Shown: positions 31,865 through 42,823, counted from the stretch's first letter. The stretch: DNA of 64,000 bases from Peromyscus leucopus (GCF_004664715.2 NC_051064.1:109859740-109923739), one strand, 5' to 3'. Numbers and translations: made by a program. Notes: a model not told the origin generated them from the sequence alone.

Positions 31865-32252
31865 TGCTGTGGGATGGTCTGTATGTCAAATTGCTCTGAT
31901 TGGTCAATAAATAAAACACTGATTGGCCAGTGGCCAGGTAGGAAGTAGGTGGGACAAGGAGAGAGAGAATTCTGGGAAGCGGAAGGCTGAGGCAGGGAGA
32001 CACTGCAGCCACCGCCATGATAAGCAGCATGTGAAGACACTGGTAAGCCACCAGCCACGTGGCAAGGTATAGATTTATGGAAATGGATTAATTTAAGCTA
32101 TAAGAACAATTAGCAAGAAGCCTGCCACGGCCATACAGTTTGTAAGCAATATAAGTCTCTGTGTTTACTTGGTTGGGTCTGAGCGGCTGTGGGACTGGCG
32201 GATGACAAAGATTTGTCCTGACTGTGGGCGAGGCAGGAAAACTCTAGCTACA
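31865..32252 (+). mobile_element. Solo LTR, class II (ERVK)-like
   Basis: A 388-bp element starts TGCTGTGGGATGG and ends CTAGCTACA (TG...CA). Perfect 6-bp duplications TGGAGG lie at 31859-31864 and 32253-32258, the size typical of class II endogenous retroviruses. It contains two ATTGGYCAATA/ATTGGCCAGT CCAAT-like motifs near the 5' end. No internal retroviral coding sequence is present in the window. It is related in layout to the LTRs at 52, 55 and 59 kb (shared GAAATGGATTAATTTAAG-type block and AATAAGTCTCTGTGT-like block) but is a distinct subfamily. Confidence 0.82.
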
Positions 32253-32319
32253 TGGAGGTGTCAGTCGGATTCCTGAGAACTGTCATAAGTTCACTCTTTC
32301 TATAGGTCAGGTGTCTGTT

Positions 32320-32640
32320 AAGAGTTGTAGGCTGGCCGGGCGGTGGTGGCGCACGCCTTTAATCCCAGCACTCGGGAGGCAGAAGCAGGCAGATCTCTGT
32401 GAGTTCGAGGCCAGCCTGGTCTACAGAGTGAGTTCCAGGACAGGCTCCAAAGCTACACAGAGAAACCCTGTCTCAGAAAAAACAAACAAAAAAGAGTTGT
32501 CAGCTGGGCAGTGGTGGTGCACACCTTGAATCCCAGCACTGGGGAGGGAAAAGCAGGTGGGTCTCTGAGCTCGAGGCCAGCCTGGTCTGCAGAGCAAATT
32601 CCAGGACAGAGAAACCCTGTCTCAAAACAAAAGTTGTCAG
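32320..32640 (+). repeat. Two tandem B1s sharing one target sequence
   Basis: B1 at 32332-32490 (CCGGGCGGTGGTGGCGCACG) and B1 at 32504-32630. The repeat AAGAGTTGTAG (32320-32330), AAGAGTTGTCAG (32492-32503) and AAGTTGTCAG (32631-32640) brackets each, so the second inserted at the duplicated target of the first. Confidence 0.93.
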
Positions 32641-33216
32641 AAACCAGGGGAAGCAGAGATCTTTATACCAGAACCTGGGCTTCAAACCCTGGTTCCTGTC
32701 CAACTGGAGTTGTTAGTGGATTTAGCTAAGCTCATTCTGTGTATTAACCAGCTAGCCTAGCCCTACCTCACAGGCAGACAGGGGTTAATGGATGAAAAGG
32801 TGATATAAAGTGAGGGAAAAAAGTATGTACAGCTCAGGTACACGCTTGCTGACTAAATTATGCAGATGTTCCCACTACAGAAAACACAAGAAGCCCAGCT
32901 ACTTACTGATCATTTTGTCCAAGGGATTTAGATGGGAAAGCACCGTTCTTTGTGCTAAGCTCTGAAGCATAAATAGGAGTCCTCCTTCTCATGAGTTAGC
33001 TACGAGACTTAAAAAATAAAGAATGGGCCGAGAGATAGGAAATGAAGGGGCTGAAAGGGAAGAAAGAGGGGGAGAAACTGATGCCAGCATCTTCAAGAAG
33101 AATGAGGAATTCTGTTTGTTTTGTGATGGTCTCACTCACCATGTAGCCCAGGCTATCCTCCAGCCACAGGCTCTCATGTGCTTGGGATTCCAGACTCCAG
33201 CCACCATGTTAGGCTG
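32641..33216. other. Unique sequence ending in a reversed B1 fragment
   Basis: 33112-33216 is a minus-strand B1/B4 (ATGTAGCCCAGGCTATCCTC). The rest has no recognised feature. Confidence 0.5.
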
Positions 33217-34132
33217 ATTAGAAAGAAAAGTTTACCACTCCAAGGGGGCAGCAGGCCGTGTCGGGGTCACTAGAGTCCATTCAGCCTGTTAGCCGGGGCC
33301 AGGCGTCTGGTGTAAGATCTGCTTTCCCTGTCCTCTGACCAGCTCTTCCTAGGTACCTTACCTACCACAGCTCCCCTCCCGGAAGGATCAGGACTAATGC
33401 CTCCACTATGCCCACTGAAGTGTGCCCTCTTAGATTCTGCAGAGTGTGACTGACACTGTCTGGGCTGAGACACTGTACTGTGTATTGAGATGTAGCTCTG
33501 TAGAACACTTGTCTAGTACCCATAAGGCCCTGGGTTCCATCCCCAGCATGGTAAGACGAAGGAAATGCTTGCTTGGCATTCAAAAGCTCCTGGACCTGAT
33601 CCTCAGAACTGAAAAACAAATTCTAGTCCAGGATTTGGCTAAATGTATAGAATGATCTGGAAGAACCCAGGGCCCCCCTAGGGCAGGCCTCACGAGTCAA
33701 AAGGTCACCGGTGCATCTTTCTGTGGCCAAGCCCCAGTTATAACCACTTTTGTCCCCAAGCCTGCTTTCTTTCTGCTGGAAGTGAACCTCACTTTTTTTT
33801 TTTCTTCACGACTGGGGGAGGCCCCTTCTAATTCCTGGGTTTGTGTCCAACAGGCTGGGCCCATGGCCAAGCAACCTCTCCCTCCCTCTCCCAGTGCCTG
33901 TCCTCCCTCCCAGTCTCCTGAGCAGGCCCTCTACCCCTCCTGCAGCCTTGACCCCAGGCGGGCATGCCAGATTGAAAACCAAGCCCCTCTCCTAGGCCAG
34001 AGGCATAGGAAGGGGCCCAGCCCATTTCTAGGTCAGGGCTCTTTGCCCCTGTTCTTCCTCCCCTCACTCTTGTTGTTAAAAACTAGACCTTGGGGAAAGC
34101 TGGAGAGGGAGAGCCGCCTCTGTGACTGAGGC
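33217..34132. other. Unique sequence with ID fragment
   Basis: 33478-33552 is ID-like (GAGATGTAGCTCTGTAGAAC, then GGGTTCCATCCCCAGCATG). A T/C-rich, GC-rich stretch lies at 33780-34070. No gene seen. Confidence 0.5.
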
Positions 34133-34222
34133 TGTGTGTGTGTGTGTGTGTGTGTGCAGGGAGAGAGAGGGAAAGAGAAGCAGGGAGTGTGGAGGGGGAT
34201 GGGGAGAGAAAACAGAGCTTAG

Positions 34223-34261
<39 letters not shown>

Positions 34262-34292
34262 AATGTGTGACTGCATGACTGTGCAAAAGACT

Positions 34293-34333
<41 letters not shown>
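34133..34333. repeat. Three (TG)n blocks in a row
   Basis: TG tracts at 34133-34156, 34224-34259 and 34290-34332 are separated by purine-rich 30-70 bp spacers. Confidence 0.96.
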
Positions 34334-34334
<1 letters not shown>

Positions 34335-35119
34335 TATCCATGCCCTGCTCCTGCAGCAAGCTGCACCTTAAAGGCACAGCTCCTTTCCTGAGCCCCCCGA
34401 CCTCCATCCATCTCTCCCAGAAGTACCTCCTGTCATCAGCTAGGATCCAGCACCCACCGGTCCCTGGTCCTAGCAGGCACCTAGGAAAGGGAGGCTACGC
34501 TACGGAGCTCAGATCCCCCTAAAGCTGCAGTCAGGGCTGTGAGAAGAAGCTTGGGAAGGAGAGCTGGAGCACCCCGACCGAAGAGCTGGAGCACCCCGAC
34601 AGAAGAGCTGGAGCAGGCAGGACCCCAGCTCTTCTCTCACCGGGGCCTGAGTTGGGAAGATGCCACCTTCCAAGGCTGACAGAGCCCAAACTGTCACCAT
34701 CACTGATGGAGACGCAGGTGGGGGTGGGACAGCGACTGTGGTCTCGGTGGCAGCCTGAGCCAGCCGCCTCAGTTCTGCGCCCTGAAGCAAACTTCTGGCC
34801 TCCTTGGCAGTTGTAACTTTTGGGATATCTTCTCTGGGCAGCTTCCCCACCCTGACCCCCAGTCTCGGCTCCACCAGAGGGTGAGGGGGAGTGTACAGGA
34901 GCTGGCTTTCTCATCCCCAGTTTGTGACCTTGGACAGGCGCCTCACGGGTGCTCTCTGGGCGGCTGTTGCCTTGGCGTGCAAAAGAGACAAACCAGCTTT
35001 CTCAAGCAAAACTGCCTGGTTCTGGGTCTTAGGGAAGGCATCATTTGATGAGAAAATTAGAATTACCCCGCACCGGCCTTCAGCCCTCCAAGCTTTATCC
35101 CAGGGCTACAAAAAAATAG
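34334..35119. other. Unique sequence with a 22-bp tandem repeat
   Basis: At about 34558-34620 the unit AGAGCTGGAGCACCCCGACC(GA) occurs about 2.7 times. Competing open frames on the minus strand (34509-34914) lack domains. No gene called. Confidence 0.5.
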
Positions 35120-35345
35120 TCCAACCTTGTTTGTTTTTTGAGATGGAGTCTCATGTGGCCCTGGCCAGTCAACAACTCACTGTAGTTAAAAGCGATTTCG
35201 ATCTGCATGTGGTGATCCACACCGTTAATCCTGGCACTTGGAAAGCAGAGGCAGAAGGATCTCTTTAAGTTTGAGGGCAGCCTGGCCTACATGGTGCGTT
35301 CCAGGCCAGCCAGAGTTACGTGGTGAGACCCTGTCTCAAAAACAA
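35120..35345. repeat. B1 scrap (-) and B1 (+)
   Basis: 35125-35170 is a reversed B1 tail/end (TTTTTTGAGATGGAGTCTCA). 35200-35345 is a plus-strand B1 (GTTAATCCTGGCACTTGGAA to GAGACCCTGTCTC). Confidence 0.75.
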
Positions 35346-35399
35346 AAGGAGGAGGGTAGTGTGCAAAGTGTGCAGGGAGTGTCCAAGGAACCTTCTAGT

Positions 35400-35545
35400 C
35401 CAGTTCCTCCAGTTACAGCTGGGGAAACTGAGGATGGGGAGGTGGGGGGACGTGAAGGTGAAGAGCTGCCCAGAGAACCAGCGGTCATTGGAAGCTGGTG
35501 CCCTGGTTATAGTCCCGGGGCCCAGATCCCTAACTGCTAGAGGAG
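35400..35545 (+). repeat. MIR element
   Basis: ACAGCTGGGGAAACTGAGGA, AGAGCTGCCCAGAGAACCAG and CCCAGATCCCTAACTGCT follow the MIR order. Confidence 0.7.
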
Positions 35546-35860
35546 GGAGGAGCGGCCAGGGAGCTGGTGCCGACCCTCGCGGGCCCCTTCCGACCCCTCC
35601 CCCAGCCCGTACACCGTCCAGCCACCTGCTCCCCCGCCCACAGGGGCGGGGCAGCCGCCCCCGGTCCCCATGGCAACACGCTGCCCGGCGGCCCCAGTCT
35701 CCCCACCGCAGAGCGGTCCATCTGGCCCCCAGCCCACCCCAGCTGGGCGGCCTGAGGCTTGCTCTCCGGGGGACCCGCCTGCTCTCCGGGGGCATAGTAG
35801 CCCCTCAGGCGACCAGAGCCCTGGGCAACAGCGCCAGGTGCCCTCACCTCCTGGTACCAT
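35546..35860. promoter_or_regulatory. Small CpG-rich patch
   Basis: CpG-dense unique DNA with GGGGCGGGGC (Sp1-type) near 35643. CCCCATGGCAACACG at about 35666 is half of an RFX X-box. Overlapping long frames on both strands are composition artefacts. Possible minor promoter or exon edge, undecided. Confidence 0.4.
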
Positions 35861-36180
35861 CCAGATGACTGACTGCTGGGCTCAAGAAGTGGATCAGAAG
35901 CCATCTTGGAGCTACCTTCAGTGCAGACGGCAGAAACACTCCCCTAAACCAATCCGGTGCTGCAGGAGGCTGCATGAAACAGTTCAATGCTGCATCAGAG
36001 GCCGGTTTTCCGGAGACAGTAGACCTGGGTTCCAGTCCCCAAGAAGTGTGCACTTCGTCTGTTACCATGTGAAACAATGGTGGTCATAGAACCCGCCTCC
36101 TGGAATGGTTGTGAGGAGTAGGTGGATCTATAAAGGAGCACGCATGGAGGTAGAATTAACAAACCCCAGCTACTGTTCTT
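35861..36180 (-). repeat. Unique spacer then reversed MIR
   Basis: 36003-36180 follows reversed MIR order: GGGTTCCAGTCCCCAAG, GTGAAACAATGG and CCTCCTGGAATGGTTGTGAG. Confidence 0.6.
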
Positions 36181-36900
36181 AGGGAAGGCCACCAGTGCAC
36201 AGGACAGACCAAAGTGGCTTCTGATGCCAGAGCAAGAGTGGACATCTTGGGAAAGGAAAGGAGGTAAAGCACATGGTAGACAATTGTGGGGAGATTGCTC
36301 CCACCCTGGTTTGACAGCCACATACATGGAAGCGCACCGAGGGACCAGGAACTTCCAAGCTTCTAGGGCTTGGAAGGGAATGGTCGTTGATTGTCAAGCT
36401 GCCCTACAGTGGAACAGCTTGGATAAGTTAGAGGTCCTGGGGGGGGGGACAAGGCTCAAACGAAGCAGGTCCAGGGAAGGTGAGGCCGGAACCTAGAGTT
36501 GCTCAGGCCATGGACCACAGCAGGGCGGCGGCCAGTGGGTCGTGGGTGCTCAGGTGCTTTGGTTGGTCACTGGGAGCATTTCAGGGTAGAAAGAGGGGCA
36601 TGTCTAGGGTGAGGAGCGAGGGTGAAATCCTGACTGCAAGAAGCAATCGTGTATTGTGGGTGCTAGCCAGTGTGCAAACACCTCACGGTGGAACTAAAAG
36701 GCCTGTACTGAAAAAACCCAAGGGGAAGGCCACAGGGACTGGATGGTAGTAAGCCCTATGAGAACCCTGGAGTGTGCAGTGATAGGTGCCCCAACCAGCA
36801 TACCAGTCTACCAGCTCCCTTCACAGAGAGGAGAGTCACCCTGCACGACCAAATCTGGTGTCCTTGGCTGGACCCCCAGTGAAACCAGGGATAGAAACTT
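36181..36900. other. Unique sequence
   Basis: No repeat or gene recognised, apart from a G9 run near 36440. Confidence 0.4.
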
Positions 36901-37278
36901 GAGACTGGAGAGATGGCTCAGCTGTTAAAAGCATTTGCTGGGCTGGAGAGATGGCTCAGAGGTTAAGAGCACTGGCTACTCTTCCAGAGGTCCTGAGTTC
37001 AATTCCCAGCAACCACATGGTGGCTCACAACCATCTGTAATGAGGTCTGGTGCCCTCTTCTGGCCTGCAGGCAGAATACTGTATACGTAGTAAATAAATA
37101 AGTAAATCTTAAAAAAAAAAAAACTTTAAAAAAAAAAAAAGCATTTGCTGCTTGCTCTTCCAGAGGACCAGAGTTGAATTCCCAGCACCCGCAGGAGAGT
37201 TCACAACCATCTATAGAGGATCTAGCACCCTCTTCTGGCCTCTGCCAGTGGTGCACATACAAATAAGAACATCTTTGA
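36901..37278 (+). repeat. Outer B2 SINE, split by another B2
   Basis: The head GAGACTGGAGAGATGGCTCA runs to 36940, and the body resumes at 37151 (CTTGCTCTTCCAGAGGACCA). It ends CCTCTTCTGGCCTCTGCC and an A-rich tail. Confidence 0.95.
36941..37136 (+). repeat. Inner B2 SINE with target duplication
   Basis: Starts GGCTGGAGAGATGGCTCAGA and ends in (TAAA)n and A runs. Duplication AAAAGCATTTGCTG lies at 36927-36940 and 37137-37150, lying within the outer B2. Confidence 0.97.
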
Positions 37279-37293
37279 AAAACTGACAAAAGG

Positions 37294-37440
37294 CTGCTGG
37301 GTGGTGATGGTGCACACCTTTAATCTCAGCACTAGGGAAACCAAAGCAGGTAGATCCATGAGTTCGAGGCCAGCCTGGTCTACAGAGCGAGGTCCAGGAC
37401 AGCCAGGGCTACACAGAGAAACTGTCTTGAAAAACCAAAA
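37294..37440 (+). repeat. B1 SINE
   Basis: GTGCACACCTTTAATCTCAG to ACAGAGAAACTGTCTTG. Confidence 0.93.
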
Positions 37441-38243
37441 CCAATCAAACAACTCAAGGGTTCCAACCTACGTTCTACACATGCTATGATCTCTTTCGGG
37501 CTGCTTGAGGTTTTAGGGGATTGCTTGCAATGAGGGAGGCACAGAGGAGCTCAGAAGGTAGCTTGCTTTGCCGCCTGCCCTCTCCGTGGGCCTCAGCACC
37601 CTCCTGGAAACACCCTCACAGGAAAGTGAGCCAAATCGGGGAGTAGATACAAAGCCCCTAAGCATAGCTCTGACCATGGAAGGCCCATTCCAGAATCCTA
37701 CCCAAGAGCCAGGAACAAGGGGTTTCCAGGAGTAGGGGTCTAGGACCAGGCACAAGCGGCTTCCAACATCTGGAAGGACTCCTTGGGCAAGCCCTCTACC
37801 AGGCCAAGCATTCCAGCGCCCGGGTACCTAGAGCACCATGATCTAGGATAGAACCTGAGCTCAAAGAACATATTCTCTCGTGCCCCCCCACCCACCCTCC
37901 ACACCAACCTTCTAGGGAGGGGTGGGGCTAGAAAATGGCTTAGGGGAACCCTGTACAATCATGTTCAGAGTAGGGAACCAATTGCCTGGGCTGCAGACTT
38001 CTTGTCTTGTTCCCTTCAGAGCTACTGCTTTCCAAGAAACATACCACAGAGGCTGAAGCCATTGTTCGTCTGCTCGCTGGCCAGCTCAGGACTCCTCAGA
38101 CTTTGCCTGCAGGCACAGTCCGAGTCTGCTGGTTTAGGGAGAGTGAGATTCTGAAGTCTCCTACTCCTCTGCCTCCTGGACCGTCACACTCACCACATGG
38201 GCCAGCCCTCGACCGACCACACTGAGAGGTGTTACTGTGGAAA
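37441..38243. other. Unique sequence
   Basis: About 800 bp with no recognised element or gene. Confidence 0.4.
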
Positions 38244-38244
38244 C

Positions 38245-38780
38245 AAGCAGGGTGTAGTAGCTCACTGTGGGCAGTGGTCTCAGCATCCAGGAGACTGAGG
38301 TGGGAGGATTACCATGTTTGAGGACATCCTGGGCTACATAATGAGACTTTGTCTCAAAATAAAATAATAAAGAACAAGGCTGGGCTGGAGAGATGGCTCA
38401 GTGGTGAAGAGTACTGACTGCTCTTGTAGAGGACCCAGGTTCAGTTCCCCAGCACCCAACAGGCTGGTCACAACTGGAACTCCAGTTCCACAGCATCCAA
38501 CCTGCACTGGTGTATGAGCAACAGGCACGCATGTGATGCACACGCATACATGCAGACAAACGCCCAAACGCATAAAATAAAAACACAGCTGGCGAGGTGG
38601 CTCAGTGGGTAAGACCCCTTGCTGCCAAGCCTGACCACCTGAGTTTGATCCCCAGGACCCACAGGATGGAAGGGAAGAACCAATTTCCCACAAGTGTCCT
38701 CTGACTTCTACAGGAGCGCACTATAATATTACTGTGCTCTACTACTGCCCACCCCCGCCAAATAGAAAAGCAAATAAATA
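38245..38780 (+). repeat. SINE cluster: B1, B2, B3
   Basis: B1-like at 38245-38370 (GGTGGGAGGATTACCATG). B2 at 38379-38582 (GGGCTGGAGAGATGGCTCAG). B3 at 38583-38780 (GCTGGCGAGGTGGCTCAGTG). All three share orientation and lie head to tail. Confidence 0.9.
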
Positions 38781-39695
38781 TTTGTTGTGGTTGTTTATTT
38801 TAAAATGAAAGAAAAGAAGCAAACAGGCTTCTAGAAGACTAAGGAGGGGCAAGCTTCATCTTCAAATTAGGACATTACTCAGCTCCTTCCTGCATTAGGA
38901 CTCTCCTGAGCCCTAGGGGAGCACCTGGAAACGCAGGAAAGAACTGTAGCTTACCCCAAGGACCATCCTGCTAGGAGGAGAGGGGTGGGATTTGACTGTG
39001 GACCCTTAGAGCCCTGGGATAGACCCAGAACAGACATCATGTGCCCTGAATATGTCTTTCCCAAAGGAGCTGAGGCTAGCGGGAAGCCTGGGCTGGCCAG
39101 CTCCAGTGAGGGCCTTGGAATGTGAGGAATGTCCATCCCCAGGGCTGGGTGTGGACAAGGTGACCTCTGGGGAGATAAAGTCAAATTCCAGGACTGAGAA
39201 GCAAGGTCTCAGAAAGCAGCAGAAGGGTGGTACAGGCAGGGACTAGGCTGGGAAGCGGAGCCTGCCTGGCTCCAGCCCCTCCCAGAGATAGTCCTTAGAA
39301 CTGGGGAGTGCAGTGGTGCTGGGAGGAGACAAGATTGTACTCCAGCTCCTACCGTTATGACACTAGGTATGTCCCCCCTACTCTCCAATGACATGTCGGC
39401 TGCAGCCCTTGAACCCTGTCCCCAAGCAGCACCTGGTTACCTGCATGCCGCTACTTGGAACCTCAGCCTCAGTCACTTAGAACTATGGTCACTACACTCC
39501 TTGCCCACCAACCAGCATCCTTCCCAGAAATGGTACCTCTCTACCTCTATCTTATCGCCCCAGAGCCTAGGCGCTGGCCTTCCTTCTCCCCTCTCCCTCT
39601 CGTCCTGTGGGTCCACACTCTGAGTGTCTCTGGGTCCTTCCCTCTGGCTACTACCATGCTTCAACCCCTCCGCCCTTGCCCAGATAACTGCTAGT
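38781..39695. other. Unique sequence
   Basis: Two GGAATGT (TEAD-type) motifs lie close together at about 39117-39132. Overlapping short frames only. No gene called. Confidence 0.4.
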
Positions 39696-39699
39696 ACCT

Positions 39700-39982
39700 T
39701 CCCAGTGTACAGGTGAAGACCTGAGAGCTGGAGAAGGAGAGGTAATTTGCTAATGATGACCCAGATGGTATGAGAATTAAATATAAAATTAAATTTCAAT
39801 GGAACTGGTGAGAGGGCTCAGCAGATAAGACTCCTGCCTCCAAGCCTGATAACCTGGGTTCCATCACTGGAACCCACAGTGATGAGAGGAGAGAACTGAC
39901 TCCCACGAGTCCTTTCATATCTATATGGACAGCACGGCTGGTGCATGCACACACACACACCAATAATAATAAATGTAATAAA
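39700..39982 (+). repeat. MIR fragment then B3 SINE
   Basis: 39700-39785 is MIR-like (GAAGGAGAGGTAATTTGCTA). 39799-39982 is B3 (GGAACTGGTGAGAGGGCTCA), ending in (AC)n and AAT-rich tail. Confidence 0.78.
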
Positions 39983-40141
39983 ATATGTAGCACTAGCCGG
40001 GCGTGGTGGCGCACGCCTTTAATCCCAGCACTCGGGAGGCAGAGGCAGGCGGATCTCTGTGAATTCGAGGCCAGCCTGGGCTACCAAGTGAGCTTCAGGA
40101 AAGGCGCAAAGCTACACAGAGAAACCCTGTCTCGAAAAACC

Positions 40142-40192
<51 letters not shown>

Positions 40193-40198
40193 GCACTA
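39983..40198 (+). repeat. Young variant B1 with (AT)n tail and target duplication
   Basis: B1 at 39996-40140 has AAAGGCGCAAAGCTACACAG, followed by an A run that passes into (TA)n at 40156-40189. Duplication ATATGTAGCACTA is perfect at 39983-39995 and 40186-40198. Confidence 0.97.
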
Positions 40199-40445
40199 AC
40201 TTTAAATATAAATTTCAAGTCAGTCAGTTAAATTAGAATTTCAGTTAACCACAAAAATGTGTGTTGTAAATATATCCCCAATATTGCATGAATTATACTT
40301 AAGCTAGAAGTGTGTGTTTGTTTTGTTTTGTTCTGAAACAGGGTTTCTCTGTGTAACCCTGGCTGTCCTTGAACTCAGAGATCTGCTTGCCTCTGCCTCC
40401 CAAGTGCTGGGATTCAAGGTGTGCACCTCTGCCACTACCATCCGG
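40199..40445 (-). repeat. AT-rich spacer and reversed B1
   Basis: 40311-40445 is a minus-strand B1 (GAAACAGGGTTTCTCTGTGT to CAAGGTGTGCACC). Confidence 0.88.
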
Positions 40446-41229
40446 TAAGAGTTGGAGGCTTTATCCAGACTTCTATCTAGGGGACTTCCAGGCCTCCTCC
40501 AAGAAGCATGATGCTTGAGGAACCTGGGGGTGCTCGCTGGACACAGGACAAGGTCTTTACCCTCTGTACCTGCCTCTGTTGTCCTCCAGTGGCAAGCTGC
40601 CAGGGGTGTGGGGAGAGATGCTAAGGACTCCCTGCTGATCCTAAGGCTTCCTCTACCCTCACTGCTTCCCCAGTGACGGGGACTAGGTCTTCCTGAGTCT
40701 TCCTGAGTCTTTAGCAGAGGAGTTGACTATGTCTCCTCCTCACCTGGGCATTCTGGGGCCGGACCAGGCTCTTAGCCTGGAGTGTGGAGCCCCAGGACTG
40801 GGAGCAAAGAAGCAAATTCTTCTTGCTGCTGAATAGCAACCAAAAGACAAACCTTCTCCTCCCCCTCCTTCTCCCTCCCCCTCCTTCTCCCTCCCCCTCC
40901 ATCCTCCTGCCCCCCTTGGCCGGGCTCCCCAGCCCACTGAACTAGTTTCCTGTCTGTCCAGGAAATAGGCCTGTTGGAGCCGGAGCCCAAGAGCCTAAGA
41001 GGACAGGGAAAGGTCTGCCTCCGCGCAGCTGCTCTGTCCCCCTTCCCTTTGATCGGCCTCCCCAGGCACCCTGCCAGATAGCACCTATCTTCCACAGGAG
41101 GAAAAAGAACTGTAGCCCGGCCATTCCACACTAAGCCACACCGATGACCGCTTCCTCTCTCACTACAGGGCTCCCGGCTAGCCAGAGAGGGCTGCTGAAA
41201 TCTACCAGAGGCAGTCTCCTTCAGGACCC
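40446..41229. other. Unique sequence with a (CCCTCCTTCT)n patch
   Basis: 40856-40900 is a short C/T minisatellite of CCCTCCTTCTCC-like units. The rest has no recognised gene or repeat. Confidence 0.45.
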
Positions 41230-41335
41230 CTGCAGTGGTGGAGGACACCTCTATTCCCAGCACTCTGGAGGTTGAGCCAGGGGAGGAGGGAGATACTGAG
41301 TTCAGGGCCAGCCTGGATGGCAAAGTCCCCTGTCC
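41230..41335 (+). repeat. Old B1 fragment
   Basis: CACCTCTATTCCCAGCACTC and GAGTTCAGGGCCAGCCTGGA. Confidence 0.75.
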
Positions 41336-42320
41336 CCAGGTCTCGGAGTCCTAGAGAAAGATGTCCAGGTTCCGTCAGAGTGCACAGAGAGACCAGGCTG
41401 GCCAGACCCTGTCCCAACCTGCGAGTTACTTCACTTTCCTGAAAAGCCTTCAGTCCAAATGCAGGCTGTCTTAGAGGGACCTTTGCCCAGAGGAGGCGAG
41501 TGTCCCACCTGGGACGAAGACTTCTTTATGATTCTCGCCCTATCATTCCCTAGCTAGACACAAGCATCTCTGGTTTGCCTGATGCTTCCGGCCTCTGTAA
41601 AAAGTTTTTTGTTTGTTTGTTTGTTTTGTTTTGTTGTTTTGGTTTTTTTTTGTAGAGAATAGCTCAGGCAGGGGAGGGAGGAGCTGTGAGACCCAGACCC
41701 ACAAAGTTCTCACCATTTCCATGGGGGAACCCAGACAAATGACCCCACCCAGCCACGCACCCTAAAAGACTCTTGCATATTGATTCCACACTCAGTTCTC
41801 CATGTGACCAGTCTGCCTTCTTCAAACCTACCCTGCCTGGCAGCCCCGTCCTCCCTTTCTCCCTTGCACCCCCATGTTTCCCCACCCCAAAACAAAAGGG
41901 ACATTTGACATTCTCTGAGTCTTGGGACCCACCAGGGCCGCAGCTGGGACCTGCCACTGTCCCCCAGGACTGGCCCAGCTCTCCAGGGATGCCTTCCAGG
42001 GGAGAGGAAGGGAGGTGCCTTAAAGGGGCAGGGCCTTCTTTCAGAACGTTCAGGAAGGAAAAGGGGAGGGCACAAGGTGGCCTGAGGAGGCTGTAGTCAT
42101 GTGACCTGTCTGAGCTTGGGCTGGGGGCTACACTGTAACTAGCCGCCTCTCTCCTGGCTCCTAGCCAGAAGTTCTTTGTTCATGGGGATCGCAGGATTGG
42201 TTTTTTGTTTTCTTGTTGTTTTTTCGTTTTTGTTTTGTTTTGTTATGGTTTATCTATTTTCTTATTAAGAAAAAATTTTCATTCATTTATACACCAATTA
42301 AAGATCCCCCCACCCCTGTT
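41336..42320. other. Unique sequence with T/G-rich tracts
   Basis: GTTT-rich runs lie at 41607-41653 and 42198-42260, with C/T-rich DNA at 41840-42000. No gene seen. Confidence 0.45.
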
Positions 42321-42530
42321 TATCGGTTTTGAGACGGTGGTGTCGTTCTATATAGCTTAGGCTGGCCTGAACTTCATGATCTTCCTCGGCCCCCCCAAGA
42401 AACTAGTCCCGGCTCCGCCCTCTTCTGCTGTGTGACCCTCAGTGAATTCCTTTCTCACTCTGGGCCTCGATTCTCTTGTGTAAAATGAAGGCGGAGAGTG
42501 AGAGCATGTGATGTGACCCAGGAGAAGTTT
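42321..42530 (-). repeat. Reversed B1 fragment and MIR
   Basis: 42325-42402 has TTTTGAGACGGTGGTGTCGT and TAGGCTGGCCTGAACTTCA. 42404-42530 is a reversed MIR (TGCTGTGTGACCCTCAGTGA). Confidence 0.7.
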
Positions 42531-42770
42531 CTGAGGCGGGCACTGGATAGGTGCATGACACCGGAACAAGCCAGCTCCCTGAGTCTAGTCCTAGGAGTCC
42601 ATCAGGGAAGGACATAGAGGGTTTTGTGGTAACCTTTCCACTGCAGCAGAAGACAAAAACAGGTACCCCAAAACCACTGGAGAGCAGGCCTTCCTATTTT
42701 CTACTGGTGTGGCCTTTTGGGATTCACCAAGTTTTTCCACCGGTCTATTTCCTCCCACCATCAACACCCC

Positions 42771-42823
<53 letters not shown>
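42531..42823. repeat. Unique spacer then (GT)n
   Basis: (GT)n of about 50 bp at 42774-42823. No feature before it. Confidence 0.9.

Noticed and set aside
31865..32252. Full endogenous provirus
   Set aside because: Only a single LTR with immediate 6-bp flanks is present, and no internal gag, pol or env sequence lies next to it or to the LTRs at 52, 55 and 59 kb.
34660..34764. 34-codon plus-strand mini-ORF (MPPSKADRAQ...) with a fair Kozak context
   Set aside because: Too short, no homology recognised, and sits in a region with frames on both strands.
34509..34914. Two overlapping minus-strand frames of 121-127 codons
   Set aside because: Two competing frames through a 22-bp tandem repeat, with no recognisable motif.
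35316..35904. Frames of 107-182 codons around the small CpG patch
   Set aside because: Open on both strands simultaneously and overlap a B1 and a MIR.
39117..39132. Paired GGAATGT sites as a TEAD enhancer
   Set aside because: Two 7-mers in 16 bp are suggestive, but nothing else around them supports an enhancer.
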